Source: Succinimonas amylolytica DSM 2873 (GTDB lineage: Bacteria; Pseudomonadota; Gammaproteobacteria; Enterobacterales; Succinivibrionaceae). From it: a stretch of DNA of 38,746 bases. Below the pieces are notes generated by a model. It did not search any database. It was given only the letters and a program-made list of their open reading frames with translations, and was not told the origin of the DNA. Location: NCBI RefSeq assembly GCF_000378405.1, contig NZ_KB899636.1, positions 1,771,293-1,810,038 on the forward strand, given 5' to 3'. Of the stretch, positions 1 through 9,158 are shown in pieces. The stretch's first letter is position 1; each line of letters starts with the position of its first letter. A program made the position numbers and the translations under genes.

Positions 1-891
1 TTTATCAACGGCATTATATACAGCCTTTATAGAATCGCAGAAAGCCTTATACGCCTTGCATGGAACGAATTCTAGTGCGTTTCTCATAAGGTGCACTATG
101 CAACGCTGTACCACCGTATTAGGGAAAATGGTTTTAACGCCTTCCTCCAGTCCTGATACACCGTCCATGCACATAAAGAAAATGTCTTCTACTCCGCGTT
201 CCTTAAGGCTGTCCAGTATATTCAGCCATTTGGATTTTGATTCTGTCGGATCAATCCACAGCCCAAGAATATCCTTTTTGCCCTCCATGTTGATACCCAT
301 AATTACGTACACCGCATGTTTTGAGGCTGGCTGACTTGCCTCCTGACTGTTCATGCTGACATAGATGCAGTCAACGTATACTACCGCATATACTGACTCC
401 AGCCGGCGTGACCGCCATTCCTGAATCACTGGGGTAAGCCTTGCAATAATACATGAAACCATGGCCTGGCTGATTTCGCAGTGGTAGATTTCCGAGATGG
501 TTTTGGCGATATCGGACTGACTCATTCCCATGCCATACAGGGAATAGATCTTGTCATCAATTCCGCATAAATCAGTCTTGTAGGTTCCTAAAAGACTAGG
601 CTCAAAGCTACCGTCACGATCTCTCGGCACATCGATAACAATCTCTCCAAGATTGGTTTTAACAGTCTTGCTGCTGTACCCATTACGACGATCTGTTGTC
701 TGCTTTGCCCCCTGGAAAGACCGGTTGTATCCCAAATGGCTATCCAGTTCTCCCTTAAGCATCTGTTCAACAGCTATTCCCAGTGCTTCACGCATGGTCT
801 CCTGTACATCAGTAATGGAGCCATTGGCACATCCATTGGCAATTGCCTGAAATACATCCTGAGCAGCTTGACTATGTTTTTGTCTTGCCAT
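1..891 (-). CDS. IS256-family (mutator-type) transposase, partial
   Basis: The minus strand is open from an ATG at 889-891 through position 1 (297 codons), so the C-terminus lies outside the window. The N-terminus begins MARQKHSQAAQDVF. The product would be a DDE transposase moving its own element by cut-and-paste or copy-out. Two of the three catalytic acids are visible: D in VVYVDCIY (near 370-375) and D in MCMDGVSGL (near 155-170). These match the first two acids of the IS256 family; the third, a glutamate, would lie beyond base 1. A GYNR-type segment and the RDRDGSFEP segment typical of IS256 proteins are also present. No frameshift or internal stop was seen in this part. Whether the missing part is intact cannot be judged. 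Confidence 0.93.
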   Translation of the reverse strand, partial: MARQKHSQAAQDVFQAIANGCANGSITDVQETMREALGIAVEQMLKGELDSHLGYNRSFQGAKQTTDRRNGYSSKTVKTNLGEIVIDVPRDRDGSFEPSLLGTYKTDLCGIDDKIYSLYGMGMSQSDIAKTISEIYHCEISQAMVSCIIARLTPVIQEWRSRRLESVYAVVYVDCIYVSMNSQEASQPASKHAVYVIMGINMEGKKDILGLWIDPTESKSKWLNILDSLKERGVEDIFFMCMDGVSGLEEGVKTIFPNTVVQRCIVHLMRNALEFVPCKAYKAFCDSIKAVYNAVDK

Positions 892-960
892 TGTTCATTC
901 CTTTTCATTTGTGAAAACTAACTGCGACATAACTGGGCCCATAATTATGCCACAGCATTA

Positions 961-985
961 CCTTGTTTACACAAAAATTTTATCA
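961..985. repeat. putative terminal inverted repeat of the IS256-type element
   Basis: About 70 bp upstream of the transposase start, the minus strand reads GTGATAAAATTTTTGTGTAA and continues into ACAAGG. A GATAAA...TTGTGTAAA arrangement is common at IS256-family ends, so this is the likely outer end of the element. The partner end lies outside the window, so the boundary is inferred, not shown. Confidence 0.35.
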
Positions 986-1142
986 CTCAGCAAAAAGGGG
1001 ACATATTATCTGGTCATTGACAATAGAGTCTGTATGGTAATTCTTTATCATCTTGCAGCTCCCTTTCTGACACCATTTGCGCCTGGTTCCGGCCTTTTCC
1101 CCCACCTTTTCATTTATCCGGCCGTCATTAGCCGTTCCCTTT

Positions 1143-1151
1143 TGGTATAAT
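1143..1151 (+). promoter_or_regulatory. hrpA promoter, extended -10
   Basis: The sequence reads TGGTATAAT, a TGn extension joined to a perfect -10 hexamer at 1146-1151. There is no good -35 box at 16-18 bp. It lies 63 bp upstream of the hrpA start. This is a sequence match only. Confidence 0.5.
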
Positions 1152-1214
1152 CACGCGACTGACAGCATTGCTAGCAATATTTGATAAGTTTCCGGGTTCT
1201 GATCCCCCGGAAAG

Positions 1215-4200
1215 ATGGTGAATATGGACGTTAAGATTACCTACAATTCTCTTCGGGACGCTCTCAGGAAAGCTTTGATTTCAGACAGTTCCCGCATCCT
1301 CCGTAAAGCCCGTACAGTATTTGGAACCCGCGAAAAACCCGTACGGAATCCGGATGAAACAAAGATTGAAGTACTGGCTCTGGAAACAGCGGCCGCTATT
1401 GAAAAGGCCACTCTCCGTGCGGCCCAGATCCCGGCAGTTTCATATCCCGAGGAGCTTCCCGTAAGCCAGCATCATGAGGAGATTGCTGAACTTATAAGGA
1501 AGCATCAGGTGGTGGTTATTGCCGGTGACACCGGTTCCGGTAAAACCACTCAGCTTCCCAAAATCTGCCTGGAGGCCGGTCTGGGCAGAAGGGGAATGAT
1601 CGGGCACACCCAGCCCCGCCGTCTGGCGGCAAGAACAGTGGCCGACAGAATTTCCCGGGAGATTGGCGTACCTCTGGGAACACTGGTGGGATACAAGGTG
1701 CGCTTTGGCGACCGCACGGCAGACAATACCGTTATCAAGCTCATGACTGATGGTATTCTGCTTTCTGAGCTGGAGAATGATCGCTGGCTTAATGATTATG
1801 AGGTCATTATTGTTGACGAAGCTCATGAGCGCAGCCTTAATATCGACTTTATTCTGGGCTTTCTTCATGATCTTCTGAAAAAAAGAAAGGATCTCAAGCT
1901 TATTATTACCTCGGCCACCATTGATGTGGAGAAATTCGCCAGGCATTTTGGAAATGCTCCCGTTAAAATCGTTTCCGGCCGCACCTATCCGGTAGAGGTA
2001 AGATACGAGCCGATAAACGAGGAATTTGACGAAAACGACGAGCCGGAGATCGATGATGACGATCTGGAACATGCTGTACTGAGGGCTGTGGACGAGCTTA
2101 CCCAGGAGGATCCTCTGGGAGACATCCTGGTGTTTCTTAACGGAGAAAAGGACATTGCCGACATGGCTGCCTTTCTCGGGAAGTGCAATCTTAAGGGCAC
2201 TGAAATTCTTCCTCTGTATGCCCGACTCAGCAATACGGAGCAGAACCGGGTTTTTCAGGAGCATGCGCTCCGGAGAATAGTTCTGGCCACTAATGTGGCG
2301 GAAACCTCGGTTACCGTCCCCGGGATTCGCTACGTTATTGATCCCGGCACGGCGCGCATCAGCTTCTACAGTCCCAGAACCAAGGTGCAGCGCCTTCCGA
2401 TAACCAGGATATCCCAGGCCAGTGCCAATCAGCGAAAGGGACGCTCCGGGCGTCTTTCTGCCGGTATCTGCATCCGTCTTTACAGCGAGCAGGACTTTCT
2501 TTCGCGGCCCGAGTTCACTCCGCCGGAGATTCAGAGAACTAATCTGGCTCAGGTTATTCTTAAAATGCTTTCTCTCAGAATCACCGATATTGGGGGATTT
2601 CCTTTTATTGATCCTCCCGAAAACCGGATGATAAATGACGGTATTAATCTTCTGGAACAGCTGGGAGCCATAGAGAAGGATCAAAACGGAACCGTGCGCC
2701 TTACTTCCACAGGAAAGCTCATGGCCAGATTCCCCTGTGATCCCCGTTTTTCCCGCATGCTGGTTGAATCTTCCCGGAGAGGGGCTCTCAGAGAGACCCT
2801 GATAATTACTGCCGCTCTTTCAGCCAGGGATGTTCGGGAGCGCCCTTTGAATATGCGGCAGACTTCGGATACGAGTCACGCCCGCTTTAACGACGAGAAA
2901 TCTGACTTTATCTCGATTCTCAGGCTGTATGACTATCTTGTAAAGCTCAGGGACGAACAGACAGCCTCCCAGATGAAGAAGACCATGAAAAAGGAGTTCC
3001 TGTCGTTTCTGAGAATGCGGGAATGGTTTGACATTCTGGCTCAGATCCGGGAGTGTGCCGGGGAGAACGGCTTTAAGGAAAATACCGAACCTGCCACCTA
3101 TGAGGAACTCCATATGTCTCTTCTGTCCGGAGTTTTAGGGCAGATAGGCATGAAATCATCCGAGGGCTATGAGTATCAGGGAACCCGTAGTACCAGATTC
3201 TACATATTTCCGGGTTCCGGAGTGTCCAGGAAGGCTCCTGCATGGATTATGGCCGCAGAGATTGCTGAAACCTCGAAGGTATATGCCAGAACTGTGGCCG
3301 CGATTGATCCGCTATGGCTGGAAAAGCTGGCTCCCCATCTGGTACGCTATTTCTGGAGTGATGAGTACTGGAGCAAGAAAAACGGTGCGGTTATGGCTCA
3401 TGAAAAGGGTATGTTTCTGGGACTTACCCTGTTTGCGGGACGTACGGTGAACTACACCAGGCATAACCCCGCGCTCTGCCGGGAACTGATGATCCGGGAA
3501 GGGCTGGTAAACGGCGAGTTTTTCACCAGGGCGGCCTTCTTCCGGCACAATCTGGATCTGGTGGAAAAGGTGGAGGATCTGGAGGAGAAATCCCGCCATC
3601 GCGATATTCTGGTAAGCGAGGAAACTCTGTTTGCCTTCTATGACGAAAGAATTCCGGAGGACATTGCCGATGCCCGTTCCTTTGAAAAATGGTGGCAGGT
3701 AAAGGAAAAGGAGGATTCCGGATTCCTGAATTACGATATGGAGATGCTGAAACGCCGGGACACTTCCATGATAAGTCCGGACCTTTATCCGGATCATCTG
3801 GAGGCCGGAAATTTCAGAATCCCGCTTACCTATAATTTTGATCCCACAAAGGAGAATGACGGGGTTACCGCAGTCATCCCGATTACCGTACTTAATCAGA
3901 TACCCGAGGACATTTTTCTGTGGCTGATTCCCGGTCTGCGGCTGGAATTGTTTACAGAGCTTATCAGGGCTCTTCCCAAAGTCCTGCGCCGCAGTTTTGT
4001 GCCGGCTCCGGATCATGCCCGCACCCTGTTTGAGAGTCTGAGCCCCGGGGATGGCTACTTTTGGGACGCTCTTACCGCCAGAATGACCAAAATGGCCGGA
4101 ACCGTGATTAAGAAGGAGGATTTTGCACTGGAAAATCTTCCCAGACACCTCAGTTTTTATTTCCGTATCGTGAATACCAAGGGGAGGCTTATTGCCGAAG

Positions 4201-5156
4201 GCAGGGATCTCGGTCTTCTCCGGCATCAGCTTAAGGAGGATGTCAAGAATACCCTTGCCGAGGTTCTCAGAGATGCGCCCCGCAATACCAAATCCGATTC
4301 CTGGACCTTCGGCACCATACCGGAAACAGAAACCAGAAGAACCGGCAGTCTGGAGGTAATTGCCTATCCGGCTCTTCATGATTCCGGAGACGGTGTTACT
4401 CTGGAGCTTTATGGCTCCCGTGACGAGGCGGATCGGGAAATGTGGCAGGGGGAGAAGCGTCTTATCATGCTTTCCATCCCGAGTCCTCTCCGGTATCTGG
4501 AAAGCAAGCTTCCCAACAGGGCCAAGCTGGCGATGTATTTTAATGCCGTTGGCAGTGTGCAGACTCTGATAGCAGATCTGGAATCACTGGCACTGGACGA
4601 TATTATGGAATCGCAGGGCGGAGCCTGCCGGGATCAGAAATCCTTCGACAGCATAGTGGAGGAGGCCAAATCCTCTATTTACGACCGGGTGCTGGTTCTG
4701 GCAGAGAAGGCGGAGCAGATTCTTCTTCGTGCCAATGATGTCAGAAAGCACCTTCGGGGGAGAATGGATCTTCAAACTGCCTATGCCTTCAGCGATATCG
4801 GAGGAGAGCTGAACCGTCTGGTCTGCAAGGGCTTTGCTACTTCCGCGACCATGAAATACTATTCAGAGCTGCCACGCTATCTGGATGCCATGCTGAAGCG
4901 TATTGAGAGACTGCCCCGGGATCCTTCACGGGATCGTCTGCTAATGCTGAAATGCCAGGCTGTGGAGGACCGGTATGAATCCCTGCTGGGGATGTTTTCC
5001 GGAAAAACGGTTCCCCGGGAAGTTCATCTGGTAAGGTATATGCTGGAGGAACTTAGGGTTTCACTGTTTGCGCAGAGCCTGGGAACCATGTATCCCGTAT
5101 CGGAAAAACGGGTTAATGCGGAAATCGACCGTCTGACGGCTCTGTATCGCAGCTAG
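1215..5156 (+). CDS. hrpA: ATP-dependent RNA helicase HrpA (DEAH box)
   Basis: This is a cytoplasmic DEAH-box 3'-to-5' RNA helicase of 1313 residues, close to the roughly 1300 of E. coli HrpA. Visible motifs are the Walker A loop GDTGSGKT at residues 104-111, DEAH at 201-204, the SAT motif (TSATID) near 235, and motif VI QRKGRSGR near 410. The long C-terminal half, with no catalytic motif, matches the DUF3418-type extension of bacterial HrpA. In E. coli HrpA resolves stalled ribosomes and processes some mRNAs; that role is taken from the family. The ATG at 1215 was chosen because it follows an extended -10 promoter; the ribosome site (GGAAAG) is weak, and the ATG at residue 4 is an alternative. 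menA follows 65 bp downstream on the same strand. Confidence 0.96.
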   Translation: MVNMDVKITYNSLRDALRKALISDSSRILRKARTVFGTREKPVRNPDETKIEVLALETAAAIEKATLRAAQIPAVSYPEELPVSQHHEEIAELIRKHQVVVIAGDTGSGKTTQLPKICLEAGLGRRGMIGHTQPRRLAARTVADRISREIGVPLGTLVGYKVRFGDRTADNTVIKLMTDGILLSELENDRWLNDYEVIIVDEAHERSLNIDFILGFLHDLLKKRKDLKLIITSATIDVEKFARHFGNAPVKIVSGRTYPVEVRYEPINEEFDENDEPEIDDDDLEHAVLRAVDELTQEDPLGDILVFLNGEKDIADMAAFLGKCNLKGTEILPLYARLSNTEQNRVFQEHALRRIVLATNVAETSVTVPGIRYVIDPGTARISFYSPRTKVQRLPITRISQASANQRKGRSGRLSAGICIRLYSEQDFLSRPEFTPPEIQRTNLAQVILKMLSLRITDIGGFPFIDPPENRMINDGINLLEQLGAIEKDQNGTVRLTSTGKLMARFPCDPRFSRMLVESSRRGALRETLIITAALSARDVRERPLNMRQTSDTSHARFNDEKSDFISILRLYDYLVKLRDEQTASQMKKTMKKEFLSFLRMREWFDILAQIRECAGENGFKENTEPATYEELHMSLLSGVLGQIGMKSSEGYEYQGTRSTRFYIFPGSGVSRKAPAWIMAAEIAETSKVYARTVAAIDPLWLEKLAPHLVRYFWSDEYWSKKNGAVMAHEKGMFLGLTLFAGRTVNYTRHNPALCRELMIREGLVNGEFFTRAAFFRHNLDLVEKVEDLEEKSRHRDILVSEETLFAFYDERIPEDIADARSFEKWWQVKEKEDSGFLNYDMEMLKRRDTSMISPDLYPDHLEAGNFRIPLTYNFDPTKENDGVTAVIPITVLNQIPEDIFLWLIPGLRLELFTELIRALPKVLRRSFVPAPDHARTLFESLSPGDGYFWDALTARMTKMAGTVIKKEDFALENLPRHLSFYFRIVNTKGRLIAEGRDLGLLRHQLKEDVKNTLAEVLRDAPRNTKSDSWTFGTIPETETRRTGSLEVIAYPALHDSGDGVTLELYGSRDEADREMWQGEKRLIMLSIPSPLRYLESKLPNRAKLAMYFNAVGSVQTLIADLESLALDDIMESQGGACRDQKSFDSIVEEAKSSIYDRVLVLAEKAEQILLRANDVRKHLRGRMDLQTAYAFSDIGGELNRLVCKGFATSATMKYYSELPRYLDAMLKRIERLPRDPSRDRLLMLKCQAVEDRYESLLGMFSGKTVPREVHLVRYMLEELRVSLFAQSLGTMYPVSEKRVNAEIDRLTALYRS

Positions 5157-5221
5157 CAGGAAGCATAGAGAGAGTGACAGGGAATAAGGCAGAAGTTAAG
5201 AGAGAAAGCGGAGTAACGGAT

Positions 5222-6214
5222 GTGAACGCAATGGATGAACAGATATCTGTAAACGGCAGCGATTCCGGGAGACAGACACGCGGGACGGCAGGGAAATGGC
5301 TGGAAGCCATGAGACTGAGAACGCTGCCGCTGTCCCTTTCGGCAGTGCTTCTTGGCGTGGCTATAGGATGTCTGGAGTCTGCCCCGGGAGACTCCCCCGT
5401 CAGACTGGGAATTCTGGCTGTTTTTATTCTGGCGACGGCGGTGCTTCTCCAGATTCTTTCAAATTTTGCCAATGATTACGGCGACAGCGTTTCCGGTGTT
5501 GATAATGCTGTCCGCGAGGGCCGGATCAGCGTTCTTCAGCAGGGGGGGATGACCAGAAAGGAGCTTCTCCGGGGAATACTGACCGCAGGGGTGCTGGCAC
5601 TGGGCACTGGCAGTGTGTCGCTCCTTCTGGCTTTTATGGACAGTCCGGCGGCGCTATTGGGCTTCTGCATTCTGGGGGCACTTGCCGTGGCGGCTGCGGT
5701 AACCTATACCATCGGCATTGCCTACAGCTACCTGGGGCTGGGGGATCTTTCGGTATTCATTTTTTTCGGGCTGGTATCGGTCATGGGGGCTGAGTACATG
5801 ATTGCCCATCAGGTCAGTGTCTGCGGGGTTCTGGCCGGATGCAACGCCGGAATTATGGCGGTGATGGTTCTCAATGTGAACAATCTCCGGGATTATGAGA
5901 GCGATATTGCCGGCGGAAAAAATTCTCTTGTGGTCAGAATGGGGCTTGCCGGAGGCCGGATGTATCACTGGGGACTTTGTAATGCTGCAGCACTTCTGCT
6001 GTTTGTGATCGGGGTAATTGTCAACTCCTGGTGGGCTCTTTTGCTGATTCCGGTGCTGATTCCGTTTTTCAGGGCGGCCGCTTTTGCCGGTTCCGGAAAA
6101 AACAGCGGAAAGGTGCTGGATCCGTATCTTAAGAAAACCTCTGTAAGCTCTTCCCTGATTAATCTGACGCTGATTCTGGTGCTGGTGTTTGCGGCACTGT
6201 CCAAAGGAAACTGA
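5222..6214 (+). CDS. menA: 1,4-dihydroxy-2-naphthoate polyprenyltransferase MenA
   Basis: This integral membrane UbiA-family enzyme attaches a polyprenyl chain to 1,4-dihydroxy-2-naphthoate to make demethylmenaquinone. The core starts with KWLEAMRLRTLPLS, as in MenA proteins. The Mg-diphosphate binding motif NDYGDSVSG and the second acidic motif NNLRDYESD are present, among about eight hydrophobic segments. The frame is open from a GTG at 5174, giving 346 residues. I prefer the GTG at 5222 because GGAG lies 8 bp upstream (5210-5213) and it removes an unconserved N-terminus; the ATG at 5231 is also possible. It follows hrpA closely and may be cotranscribed. Its presence implies menaquinone-based, probably anaerobic, respiration. 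Confidence 0.93.
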   Translation: MNAMDEQISVNGSDSGRQTRGTAGKWLEAMRLRTLPLSLSAVLLGVAIGCLESAPGDSPVRLGILAVFILATAVLLQILSNFANDYGDSVSGVDNAVREGRISVLQQGGMTRKELLRGILTAGVLALGTGSVSLLLAFMDSPAALLGFCILGALAVAAAVTYTIGIAYSYLGLGDLSVFIFFGLVSVMGAEYMIAHQVSVCGVLAGCNAGIMAVMVLNVNNLRDYESDIAGGKNSLVVRMGLAGGRMYHWGLCNAAALLLFVIGVIVNSWWALLLIPVLIPFFRAAAFAGSGKNSGKVLDPYLKKTSVSSSLINLTLILVLVFAALSKGN

Positions 6215-6236
6215 CAGCCTGGTAGTTCTTGATTTG

Positions 6237-6266
6237 CCAGCCGGATGAAGGCGGATTTCCGGCTGG
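6237..6266 (+). terminator. hairpin downstream of menA (no U tract)
   Basis: A perfect 9-bp stem, CCAGCCGGA with TCCGGCTGG, and a 12-nt loop start 22 bp after the menA stop. No run of T follows, so it may be a 3' end-protecting hairpin rather than an intrinsic terminator. Confidence 0.4.
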
Positions 6267-6863
6267 GAAGTTACTATTCACAGTCCTTAAAAGTACCACC
6301 GCTGTCCGACGAAAGAAGAAAGGAGGGGTGGCAGATTTTCGTATGCGTAAACCCCCCCGGATTTCTGTTTCACAAAGGATAGCTTCCAGTCATATTTTCC
6401 TCCAATTGGATATAAAAATCCTTATGGTAGGGTTATACCACAAGGATTAAAAATCAAGTAAAGGTTAAACAAAGTTAGATTTTTTAAGGGGTTAAATGGG
6501 GGAATGGTGCGGGAGATCGGTTTTTGTCAGAAGGCTGAACCATGTCGCTGATCAGGACTGAAAAACAAAAAATAAGGGAGAAATGACTGCTAGGCCAGGC
6601 GGAGTAACGGCTGATGCAGAAAACAGCTATTATGAACCGGCTGTGAATAGTAACGCTGGGAAAACTGCTGTTCAGAAAATAGCCGCTATTTTTGTGATGA
6701 TACTTTTGTTTTTTCAAAAAACTGATATAATGCTCAAACTTTGAACGATGACCTGGTGGTCACTCGTTGAAGATCGTTGCAGCCACGGATGGCGGCAATT
6801 TTTGTGTAACTCCTCCCGGCATGATGTCTGGCGGCTTTTTTAAAATTTTTTTAAGTACTTATT
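6267..6863 (+). other. gene-free leader and upstream region of rpsA
   Basis: About 600 bp carries no credible gene. It contains a hairpin at 6420-6445 (10-bp stem with one mismatch, loop GGGTTA), an extended -10 promoter at 6723-6731, and a leader of roughly 125 nt before the rpsA start. The leader holds a GCCA/TGGC tetraloop hairpin near 6782-6794 and T-rich sequence before the start codon. In enterobacteria the rpsA leader is structured and is the target of S1 autoregulation; that role is inferred here. Confidence 0.45.
6723..6731 (+). promoter_or_regulatory. rpsA promoter, extended -10
   Basis: TGATATAAT combines a TGn extension with a perfect -10 hexamer (6726-6731). No consensus -35 box sits at the usual distance; CTTTTG at 6703-6708 is the best candidate. 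Transcription would start near 6738. Confidence 0.5.
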
Positions 6864-8540
6864 ATGTCCGAATCTTTTGCTGAGCTTTTTGAAAAAAGTG
6901 AGAGCACCAAACTTAACACTGTTGTTAAGGGTGTTGTTGTTTCCGTTGATGACAAGTCTGTAATCATCGATACTCATTCCAAATCCGAATCCATTGTTCC
7001 TGTTGATTCCTTCAAGGATGCCGAGGGCAATGTTACCGTTCAGGTAGGCGACGAGGTTGATGTAGTCCTCAAGAGTATTGCTGATGATGACGGCTCTACT
7101 GTTGTTTCACGTGACGAAGCTAAGCGTGTTGAATCCTGGAGCAAGCTGGAAGAAGCTCTTAAGAATAACGAAGTTGTTGTAGGCGTTATCGAAGACAAGG
7201 TTAAGGGCGGCTTTACTGTATCCGTTGAGGGTATTCGTGCCTTCCTGCCTGGTTCTCTTGTTGATGTACGTCCTGTTCGCGATACCAGCGACATTGAGAA
7301 GAAGCCTCTGGAATTCAAGGTTATTAAACTTGATCAGAAGCGGAACAACGTGGTTGTTTCCCGCCGTGCTGTTATTGAAACCGAGCACAATGCTGATCGT
7401 CAGACCATTCTTGGTCAGCTTGAGGAAGGTCAGGTTATTACCGGCGTTGTCAAGAATCTTACCGATTACGGTGCATTCGTTGACCTCGGCGGCATTGACG
7501 GTCTCCTCCACATTACTGATATGGCCTGGAAGCGTGTTAAGCATCCTGGTGAGGTTGTTTCCGTTGGTCAGGAAATCGAAGTTAAGGTTCTTAAGTTCGA
7601 CAAGGAAAGAAGCCGTGTATCCCTTGGCCTGAAGCAGCTGGGACCTGATCCCTGGGCTAACATTGCTGAACGTTATCCTGCAAACACCGAAATCGAGGGT
7701 ACTGTTACCAACCTCGCTGATTACGGCTGCTTTGTTGAGATTGAAGAGGGCGTTGAAGGCCTCGTTCACGTTTCCGAGATGGACTGGACCAACAAGAACG
7801 TTCATCCTTCCAAGTTCGTTTCTATTGGCGAGAAGGTAAGAGTAAAGGTTCTCGACATCGATCCGGACAAGCGTCGTATTTCTCTCGGCCTCAAGCAGTG
7901 CAAGCCGAATCCTTGGAAGATCTTCAGCGAGCAGCATAAGGTTGGCGAGAAGATCACCGGCATTATCAAGAGCGTTACCGAGTTCGGTATGTTTGTTGGT
8001 CTTGAGGGCGGTATTGACGGTCTGGTACACCTTAAGGATATCAGCAGCTCTGAGGGCGAAAAGACCCTTATGAGCTACAAGGAAATGAAGGGCAAGGAAG
8101 TTACTGCTGTAATTACCAGCATCGAAGCTGATCGTGAGCGCGTATCTCTGGGTATTCGTCAGCTTGAAGAAGAGCCGTTCTCTGCTTATGCAGAAAACCT
8201 CAAGAAGGGTTCTTCTGTAGTTACCGGTACCATCAAGTCTGTAACCCCTGAGGGTGCTGTTGTTGCTCTTGCCGATGACGTTGAGGGCTACATCCGCGCT
8301 GCTGATGCTTCTACCGACAATGTTGATGATGCCACCACCGTATTTGCCGTTGGTGACAGCGTTGAGGCTGTGTTCCTGGGCATCGATCGTCGTGAGCACA
8401 AGCTTTCTCTCTCTGTACGTGCCAAGGCTCGTGCTGAAGAGAAGAAGACCTTCGACGATATCAAGGCTTCTAACAAGGAAGCTTCCAAGAACAATACCAA
8501 TGCAATGCAGGAAGCTTTCAAGCTTGCAAAGGGCGAATAA
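6864..8540 (+). CDS. rpsA: 30S ribosomal protein S1
   Basis: The 558 residues match the 557 of E. coli S1. Six S1/OB-fold RNA-binding repeats can be followed, the later four with the typical [15 protein letters not shown] and GLVHVSEM pattern followed by [20 protein letters not shown]1 brings mRNA to the 30S subunit and is needed to translate mRNAs with weak Shine-Dalgarno sites. The ATG at 6864 has no Shine-Dalgarno site, only A/T-rich sequence, as in other rpsA genes. Codon use is strongly biased (many GTT, GCT, AAG, CGT) compared with neighbouring genes, as expected for high expression. ihfB, which usually follows rpsA in gammaproteobacteria, is absent. A strong terminator follows at 8594-8626. 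Confidence 0.98.
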   Translation: MSESFAELFEKSESTKLNTVVKGVVVSVDDKSVIIDTHSKSESIVPVDSFKDAEGNVTVQVGDEVDVVLKSIADDDGSTVVSRDEAKRVESWSKLEEALKNNEVVVGVIEDKVKGGFTVSVEGIRAFLPGSLVDVRPVRDTSDIEKKPLEFKVIKLDQKRNNVVVSRRAVIETEHNADRQTILGQLEEGQVITGVVKNLTDYGAFVDLGGIDGLLHITDMAWKRVKHPGEVVSVGQEIEVKVLKFDKERSRVSLGLKQLGPDPWANIAERYPANTEIEGTVTNLADYGCFVEIEEGVEGLVHVSEMDWTNKNVHPSKFVSIGEKVRVKVLDIDPDKRRISLGLKQCKPNPWKIFSEQHKVGEKITGIIKSVTEFGMFVGLEGGIDGLVHLKDISSSEGEKTLMSYKEMKGKEVTAVITSIEADRERVSLGIRQLEEEPFSAYAENLKKGSSVVTGTIKSVTPEGAVVALADDVEGYIRAADASTDNVDDATTVFAVGDSVEAVFLGIDRREHKLSLSVRAKARAEEKKTFDDIKASNKEASKNNTNAMQEAFKLAKGE

Positions 8541-8593
8541 TTCAGACGTGAGGAGCTGTCTTTTGGCAGCCTGATGACTGAAAAAATGAAAAG

Positions 8594-8626
8594 CCGGAGT
8601 TCAGAGATGGATTCCGGTTTTTTTTT
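8594..8626 (+). terminator. rpsA intrinsic terminator
   Basis: A 9-bp stem with two G-T pairs (CCGGAGTTC with GGATTCCGG), a 6-nt loop, and nine T residues at 8618-8626. Confidence 0.85.
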
Positions 8627-9110
8627 GTCGCTGTTAACCATAATTATCCCTATCACATCTCATCCTACCCTGCCTCACCTCAAGCCAAAGTCATTTTTCA
8701 TCCTGGCTCTATCCGTGTGGAACTCCCGTCGGTGGGCACCGGGATCGCATCTCTGCCCCCGGATTTTCGGGACTTTATGGAATTTTCCGCTCCGGAAGGC
8801 GGAAGGGAGCAAAGGCTCGTGGTGTATACGGCATATCCAGCCCTGATTATTTATGGTCTGGGGCTGATGATAAATTCCGGCCAGGGAATTATTCATCAGG
8901 AATTAATAACTGACTATGAGAGGCCCGTATCCGGAACCAGAATCACGTGGCATTAGGCAGCAAAAATTACAGCAGAAAAGAAAATCACTGAGCAGGCGGA
9001 TTTTGGGACATCCTGTCCAAGCACTGACATTATGGGAGATTTTTAAAAGCACGCAGCCTGTTTGTCAGGCAAATACGGAGCTGTGATACAGACCTGGTAT
9101 GTTCGCGGAT
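8627..9110. other. gene-free stretch between the rpsA and sstT terminators
   Basis: About 480 bp bounded by two terminators that face each other. Short open frames exist (for example 8717-8956 on the plus strand) but lack a ribosome site and any family resemblance. No remnant of ihfB was recognised. Confidence 0.5.
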
Positions 9111-9138
9111 AAAAAAACGGGATGCGTAATCCCGTTTT
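9108..9138 (-). terminator. sstT intrinsic terminator
   Basis: On the minus strand a perfect 10-bp stem (AAAACGGGAT with ATCCCGTTTT, 9114-9123 and 9129-9138) encloses a 5-nt loop and is followed by a run of T. It ends about 20 bp past the sstT stop. Confidence 0.85.
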
Positions 9139-9158
9139 GGTGAAACAGTGGAGCTTTT

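Larger units (their letters stand above)
892..1214. other. gene-free stretch between the IS256 transposase and hrpA
   Basis: This 323-bp stretch holds the 5' flank of the IS256 element, its probable outer end near 961-985, and the hrpA promoter at 1143-1151. No convincing gene or RNA was seen. Confidence 0.6.

Noticed and set aside
1440-4379. Long minus-strand open frames (414 and 355 codons) across hrpA
   Set aside because: They lie antisense to a protein with every DEAH helicase motif, have no family resemblance, and reflect codon bias of the real gene.
7107-8399. Minus-strand frame of 430 codons across rpsA
   Set aside because: The plus strand encodes full-length ribosomal protein S1 with all repeats. 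The antisense frame results from strong codon bias.
8717-8956. Possible small protein of 79 codons between rpsA and sstT
   Set aside because: It lies between two facing terminators, with no promoter, ribosome site or family resemblance.
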